DNA of 8,206 nucleotides from Candidatus Methanofastidiosum methylothiophilum (GTDB lineage: Archaea; Methanobacteriota_B; Thermococci; Methanofastidiosales; Methanofastidiosaceae), in contig LNGD01000073.1 of the NCBI GenBank assembly GCA_001587675.1, forward strand, positions 1 to 8,206, read 5' to 3'. Below, piece after piece: positions 5,378 to 8,206 of the stretch. Made by a program: the position numbers and the translations under genes. Each line of letters opens with the position of its first letter. Positions within the stretch are counted from its first letter, which is position 1. Below the pieces are notes generated by a model, which saw nothing but the letters and a program-made list of their open reading frames with translations, did not search any database and was not told the origin of the DNA.

Positions 5378-7165
5378 TTATTTTATTTTTGGCCATTTGA
5401 GCTTATCGTGTATTTTTTGGGATATATGTGAAATTTCCTCTTCAAACTCTCCAGAGATTTTGAATTTATCTTCGTCGTCGCCAATATTCTTTGCGATTCT
5501 GTATGCTTTCAATATGTCAGATTTAGTAATTATCCCTAAAGTTTCTTTTGAAGAAGGATTAATAACAAGAACTCTTCCACATTGTATCTCATCCATTATG
5601 CTCAAGACTTTTGGCACCTTATCATAGGGGTAAACGTAGATAGGTGGTGACATTGCATCTCTAACTTTTAGAAAAGGTATCTTCTTACTATCTATGTTCT
5701 TGACTTTGCTGTTTGACATCATACCTATAAGTTGTCCATCCTTTATAACTGGAAATCCGAGTTTTTTATATTTTTTAACGTAGTCCCAAAATTTTTTTAG
5801 AGGAATATCAGGATCCATTGAGATAATATCTTCTGTCATTATATCCATTGCAGCGACATCAGATAAATCTTTTGAGAAATACTTGGTAGTTGATATTTTT
5901 TTATTAAGTTTTTCCAGATATATTGAGCTTCTTCCTAAGAAAAGTGCCGAAATCCCATAACTTACAAAAACTGAAAGCATTAGAGTTGGGATCATTGAAT
6001 AATCTGAGCTCATCTCAGGTATCATTATTATGCAAGTAAGAGGTACTTTAGCAACACTTGCAAAAAAAGCCCCCATTCCTATAAGGGCATAAGCAGGAGG
6101 AGAACTAATAACATTAGGGACAAAATTATCAAATATTATCCCTAGTGCACCGCCGAGCATTGCACCTAGATATAAAGATGGAGAGAATATTCCTCCCGAA
6201 GCTCCTGAACCAAGTGTAAAAGAAGTTGCAAAGAATTTTGCAAAGAATAGTAATATCAATAAAGTCAATCCAATTTGCCCAGAGAGTGCGGCGTTCATAC
6301 CTTCAAATCCACCACCTAAAACACCATATCCTACAAATGAAAATCCTACAAGCCCCGTTAGAAATCCTCCGATTGCCGGCTTGATGTAGAAAGGAATCTT
6401 AATCTTATCAAATGAATCTTCAATGAAGTAAAATCCCTTAATATAAAAAAAGGAAACAATGCCCATTACTGCACCGAGAAGCATATAGAATGGTATCTCA
6501 GCAGGATTAAAAGTAAAGGTAGCCACCTTAATTGCAGATTCTGGTCCTAGAATAGTTCTTGCTATACTTACAGATATTACTGAAGATAGTGCTATAGGGA
6601 TTACGCTTATGGGAGAAAAATTCGTCAAGATTAATTCAAGCCCAAATATAGTTCCCCCTAAAGGGGTATTAAAAGCTGCTGCAACACCTGAAGAAAGGCC
6701 ACTTACGACCAATATTCTTTTCTTTTTTTCGTCAAAATTAAAAAATTGACCGAAAGTCGAACCGATAGAAGCCCCTATCTGTGCAATTGGGCCCTCTCTG
6801 CCAGCACTACCTCCACTTCCTATAGTTATTGAAGATACTATAGTTTTGAAAAAAGCTACTCTTTTTCTTATATTGCTTTTATTTGCCATAACAGCATACA
6901 TTACTTCAGGTACTCCATGGCCTTTAGATTCACTACAGTACTTGTATATAATCGGGCCAACTATAGCCCCGCCTATTGCAGGAATAACTATAATGCTTAA
7001 AGCATCTTGAAATCCTCTTTGAAATATAATCCCAAAAAAATGCTTACTAAGCTCAATCATTTTACCGAATACAATAGCTCCAAGACCTGCAAATATTCCT
7101 AAAATTAAAGCGATTGCATTTAGTTCTGCCCATTCTTTTAGATATTCGGTATTCTTAAAATGCAT
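5378..7165 (-). CDS. CLC-family chloride channel/transporter with C-terminal CBS pair
   Basis: A 595-residue membrane protein of the CLC family: a CLC transport core (about 15-420) followed by two CBS domains (about 441-490 and 503-556) and a charged tail. Selectivity-filter motifs are present: GHGVP (82-86), GREGP (122-126) with gating glutamate E124, GIFSP (325-329), and Y416 as candidate central tyrosine. At the place of the E. coli internal proton glutamate E203 the sequence reads FGLEL, so L178 follows E177; this favours channel-like or altered proton coupling, by inference. CBS domains usually bind adenine nucleotides and regulate transport. I chose the ATG at 7163-7165 over the TTG at 7171 because TATAAAT lies about 27 nt upstream of it, predicting a leaderless mRNA. 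It is divergent from rps19e. Confidence 0.93.
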   Translation of the reverse strand: MHFKNTEYLKEWAELNAIALILGIFAGLGAIVFGKMIELSKHFFGIIFQRGFQDALSIIVIPAIGGAIVGPIIYKYCSESKGHGVPEVMYAVMANKSNIRKRVAFFKTIVSSITIGSGGSAGREGPIAQIGASIGSTFGQFFNFDEKKKRILVVSGLSSGVAAAFNTPLGGTIFGLELILTNFSPISVIPIALSSVISVSIARTILGPESAIKVATFTFNPAEIPFYMLLGAVMGIVSFFYIKGFYFIEDSFDKIKIPFYIKPAIGGFLTGLVGFSFVGYGVLGGGFEGMNAALSGQIGLTLLILLFFAKFFATSFTLGSGASGGIFSPSLYLGAMLGGALGIIFDNFVPNVISSPPAYALIGMGAFFASVAKVPLTCIIMIPEMSSDYSMIPTLMLSVFVSYGISALFLGRSSIYLEKLNKKISTTKYFSKDLSDVAAMDIMTEDIISMDPDIPLKKFWDYVKKYKKLGFPVIKDGQLIGMMSNSKVKNIDSKKIPFLKVRDAMSPPIYVYPYDKVPKVLSIMDEIQCGRVLVINPSSKETLGIITKSDILKAYRIAKNIGDDEDKFKISGEFEEEISHISQKIHDKLKWPKIK

Positions 7166-7188
7166 ATTCAATAGGTATTTAATAAATC

Positions 7189-7200
7189 ATTTATAGCTTT
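7189..7200 (-). promoter_or_regulatory. BRE/TATA promoter of the CLC gene
   Basis: The minus strand reads AAAGCTATAAAT, with TATAAAT at 7195-7189 and a purine-rich BRE before it. The centre lies about 27 nt from the ATG at 7165, so transcription should start at the ATG. The BRE faces that of rps19e across a 15-nt spacer. Confidence 0.6.
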
Positions 7201-7213
7201 TACGGGGAGTAAA

Positions 7214-7230
7214 CCAAAAAGCTTTAAAAA
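7214..7230 (+). promoter_or_regulatory. BRE/TATA promoter of the rps19e operon
   Basis: CCAAAAAGCTTTAAAAA combines a BRE with a TATA box (TTTAAAAA at 7223-7230). Transcription is expected near 7253, leaving a leader of about 20 nt that contains the SD site GAGGTGA. Confidence 0.6.
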
Positions 7231-7260
7231 CGTAATAATAATGCTTTTTTAGTAACAAAA

Positions 7261-7267
7261 GAGGTGA
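7261..7267 (+). promoter_or_regulatory. SD site of rps19e
   Basis: GAGGTGA is the strongest SD match in the window. It is 5 nt before ATT at 7273. The in-frame GTG at 7264 lies inside this SD site and so cannot itself be served by it. Confidence 0.6.
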
Positions 7268-7272
7268 GTAAT

Positions 7273-7722
7273 ATTACAACAGTATATGATGTTCCGGCCG
7301 ACATGTTAATCGATGTTCTAAAGGAAGAACTAAAAAATGACAAAAATATGACACCCCCTCAATGGGCAACATTCGTTAAGACCGGATCTTCAAGAGAGAA
7401 AGGTCCAGACCAAAATGACTGGTGGTATATAAGAGCGGCCTCGGTGATGAGAAAAGTATATGTTTACGGGCCACTTGGTGTTGAGACATTAAGATTAGAT
7501 TATGGTGGTAAAAAGAACAGAGGCGTAAAACCTGAGAAATTTAGAAAATCCTCCGGTGCAATTATTAGAAAAATCTTTTCCCAACTAGAAAAAGGTGGAT
7601 ACATTCAAAAAGCCGATAAAGGTAGAGTAATATCTGCACAAGGTATGTCTCTTCTCGATAAAAAGGCCTCTGAAGTAAAAGCTAAAATAGTATCTGATAT
7701 TCCTGAACTTAATAAATATTAA
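7273..7722 (+). CDS. rps19e: Ribosomal protein S19e (eS19), probable ATT start
   Basis: A 149-residue protein with the eS19 hallmarks: N-terminal TTVYDVPAD, the segment PPQWATFVKTGSSREKGP (28-45), the signature WWYIRAASVMRKVYVYGPLG (50-69), then a basic winged-helix C-terminal half (KPEKFRKSSGAIIRKIFSQL, residues 86-105). It is an archaeal/eukaryotic component of the small ribosomal subunit needed for its maturation. Homologues typically begin MTTVYDVP. Here the codon at that position is ATT, 5 nt after the SD site GAGGTGA, so I place the start there. The alternative is GTG at 7264, which would add three residues (M-S-N, with the ATT then read as Ile) but overlaps the SD site. It leads the operon with the PDCD5-like gene, a pairing conserved across archaea. 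Confidence 0.93.
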   Translation: MTTVYDVPADMLIDVLKEELKNDKNMTPPQWATFVKTGSSREKGPDQNDWWYIRAASVMRKVYVYGPLGVETLRLDYGGKKNRGVKPEKFRKSSGAIIRKIFSQLEKGGYIQKADKGRVISAQGMSLLDKKASEVKAKIVSDIPELNKY

Positions 7723-7733
7723 AAAGTGATATT

Positions 7734-8063
7734 TTGTCGGATGATGTCGAAGCCATTAGGAAAAAGAAAATAGAGGAACTTCAGCAAAAAGCTTTAGCTG
7801 ATGAGCAGGCTAGACAACAGAAGATCGAATTTGAATTACAAAAACAGCAGATCCTAAGGGCTCTTCTTACATCTGAAGCCAGAGAAAGGCTTACTCGTGT
7901 CAAGATGGCAAGAAAAGAAGAAGCGGAACAAATAGAACTACTTTTAATTCAGCTTTATCAAGCAGGCAAAATCACAAAACAGGTTGATGATGCTATGCTA
8001 AAACAAATCCTTGAAAAAGCTCTTCTTAGCAATAAGAAAGAGTTTAAAATAAGAAGGATTTAA
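7734..8063 (+). CDS. PDCD5-family DNA-binding protein
   Basis: A 109-residue, highly charged, helical protein of the PDCD5/TFAR19 family, full length. The N-terminal half is a long Lys/Glu/Gln-rich helix (EAIRKKKIEELQQKALADEQ, residues 6-25); the core holds LLTSEARERLTRVKMARKEEAEQ and the loop QAGKITKQVDD (76-86). Archaeal members are small DNA-binding helical bundles of unclear role; the eukaryotic relative PDCD5 interacts with the TRiC/CCT chaperonin. The start is TTG at 7734-7736, supported by the SD GTGA 4 nt upstream and by homologues beginning MSDD-x-E-x-IR. It follows rps19e by 11 nt in the same operon. The gene sits in this ribosomal cluster in most archaea, pointing to a link with translation. 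Confidence 0.93.
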   Translation: MSDDVEAIRKKKIEELQQKALADEQARQQKIEFELQKQQILRALLTSEARERLTRVKMARKEEAEQIELLLIQLYQAGKITKQVDDAMLKQILEKALLSNKKEFKIRRI

Positions 8064-8077
8064 GCCTTAGGGAATTT

Positions 8078-8206
8078 ATGGATACGGCCGTCTTATTTTC
8101 TGGGGGGAAAGATTCCTCCCTTACTACAATTCTTTTGAAAAAAATATTTCCTTGTAACGTTGTTAATTATACCGTAACTTTTGGAATAAATTCGAATTGG
8201 AGATAC
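8078..8206 (+). CDS. PP-loop ATPase (N-type ATP pyrophosphatase), N-terminal part only
   Basis: The first 43 codons of a gene cut by the right edge. The translation begins MDTAVLFSGGKDSSLTTILL, with the PP-loop SGGKDSS at residues 8-14 on a strand-loop-helix, and continues to VTFGINSNW. PP-loop enzymes adenylate their substrates (tRNA thiolation or modification, amidation and similar reactions). The VTFG..SW segment recalls an archaeal family encoded beside S19e and PDCD5, often annotated DUF7411 or 'alpha hydrolase'; that family name is from memory and the substrate is unknown. The ATG is 14 nt after the PDCD5 stop with AGGG as a weak SD, so it is probably the third gene of the rps19e operon. 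Confidence 0.8.
   Translation, partial: MDTAVLFSGGKDSSLTTILLKKIFPCNVVNYTVTFGINSNWRY

Noticed and set aside
7166..7171. Upstream TTG start (7171) for the CLC gene
   Set aside because: It adds only two residues, has no SD site, and the TATA box spacing points to the ATG at 7165.
7216..7249. Inverted repeat AAAAAGC ... GCTTTTT around the rps19e promoter
   Set aside because: The 7-bp arms with a 20-nt loop coincide with the BRE and A/T-rich promoter sequence; chance is likely in DNA of this composition and no riboswitch-like or terminator structure is evident.
1..8206. tRNA or rRNA genes, CRISPR repeats, transposase or integrase remains, toxin partner for SdpI
   Set aside because: I looked on both strands and saw no cloverleaf-like segments, regularly spaced repeats, terminal inverted repeats or mobile-element coding motifs, and no small secreted toxin gene; nearly all the sequence is accounted for by the genes listed.

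Overview
The window comes from a low-GC archaeon that carries methyl-coenzyme M reductase (MCR), so a methanogen or a close relative. Three things show this. The left end holds four consecutive 'methanogenesis marker' genes (mmp6-mmp5-mmp15-mmp17), a set confined to MCR-bearing archaea. The right end holds the archaeal pair rps19e-PDCD5. Several genes are preceded by archaeal BRE/TATA boxes, followed by either almost no leader or a short leader with a GGTGA-type Shine-Dalgarno (SD) site. The exact lineage cannot be read from the window; an AT-rich euryarchaeal methanogen such as Methanofastidiosa is a guess. I see no tRNA, rRNA, CRISPR array, insertion sequence or prophage, and base composition looks even throughout.

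Layout. 1-2511 (minus strand): mmp6 > mmp5 > mmp15 > mmp17, packed with a 2-nt gap, a 4-nt overlap and a 12-nt gap; mmp17 runs off the left edge. 2557-3464 (minus): a DUF6508-family gene followed by a zinc-ribbon/TPR gene. 3465-3593: a divergent promoter region. 3594-4172 (plus): a second zinc-ribbon/TPR protein, similar to the first, whose only sensible start is an ATA codon. 4167-7165 (minus): CLC chloride channel/transporter with two CBS domains > SdpI-family membrane protein > nitroreductase; the last two are coupled (TAAATG), while CLC is separated from sdpI by a T-run and a possible separate promoter. 7166-7272: a second divergent promoter region with two back-to-back BRE/TATA elements. 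7273-8206 (plus): rps19e > PDCD5-like > PP-loop ATPase (cut by the right edge). No gene-free stretch exceeds 130 bases.

Function. The left operon belongs to assembly and ATP-dependent activation of MCR: Mmp17 is a known component of the activation complex, and Mmp15 resembles the ATP-driven [4Fe-4S] activators of 2-hydroxyacyl-CoA dehydratases. The right operon is translation-linked. The middle is a small accessory zone: anion transport, a SdpI-like membrane protein, a flavin oxidoreductase, and two zinc-ribbon/TPR proteins around a DUF6508 protein with no known role.

The most unusual signals are (i) probable near-cognate start codons, ATA at 3594 and ATT at 7273, each set 5-6 nt after a good SD site; (ii) the pair of zinc-ribbon/TPR relatives bracketing a DUF6508 gene; (iii) a CLC protein in which the internal proton glutamate appears to be leucine. 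I found no convincing new defence or mobile system.
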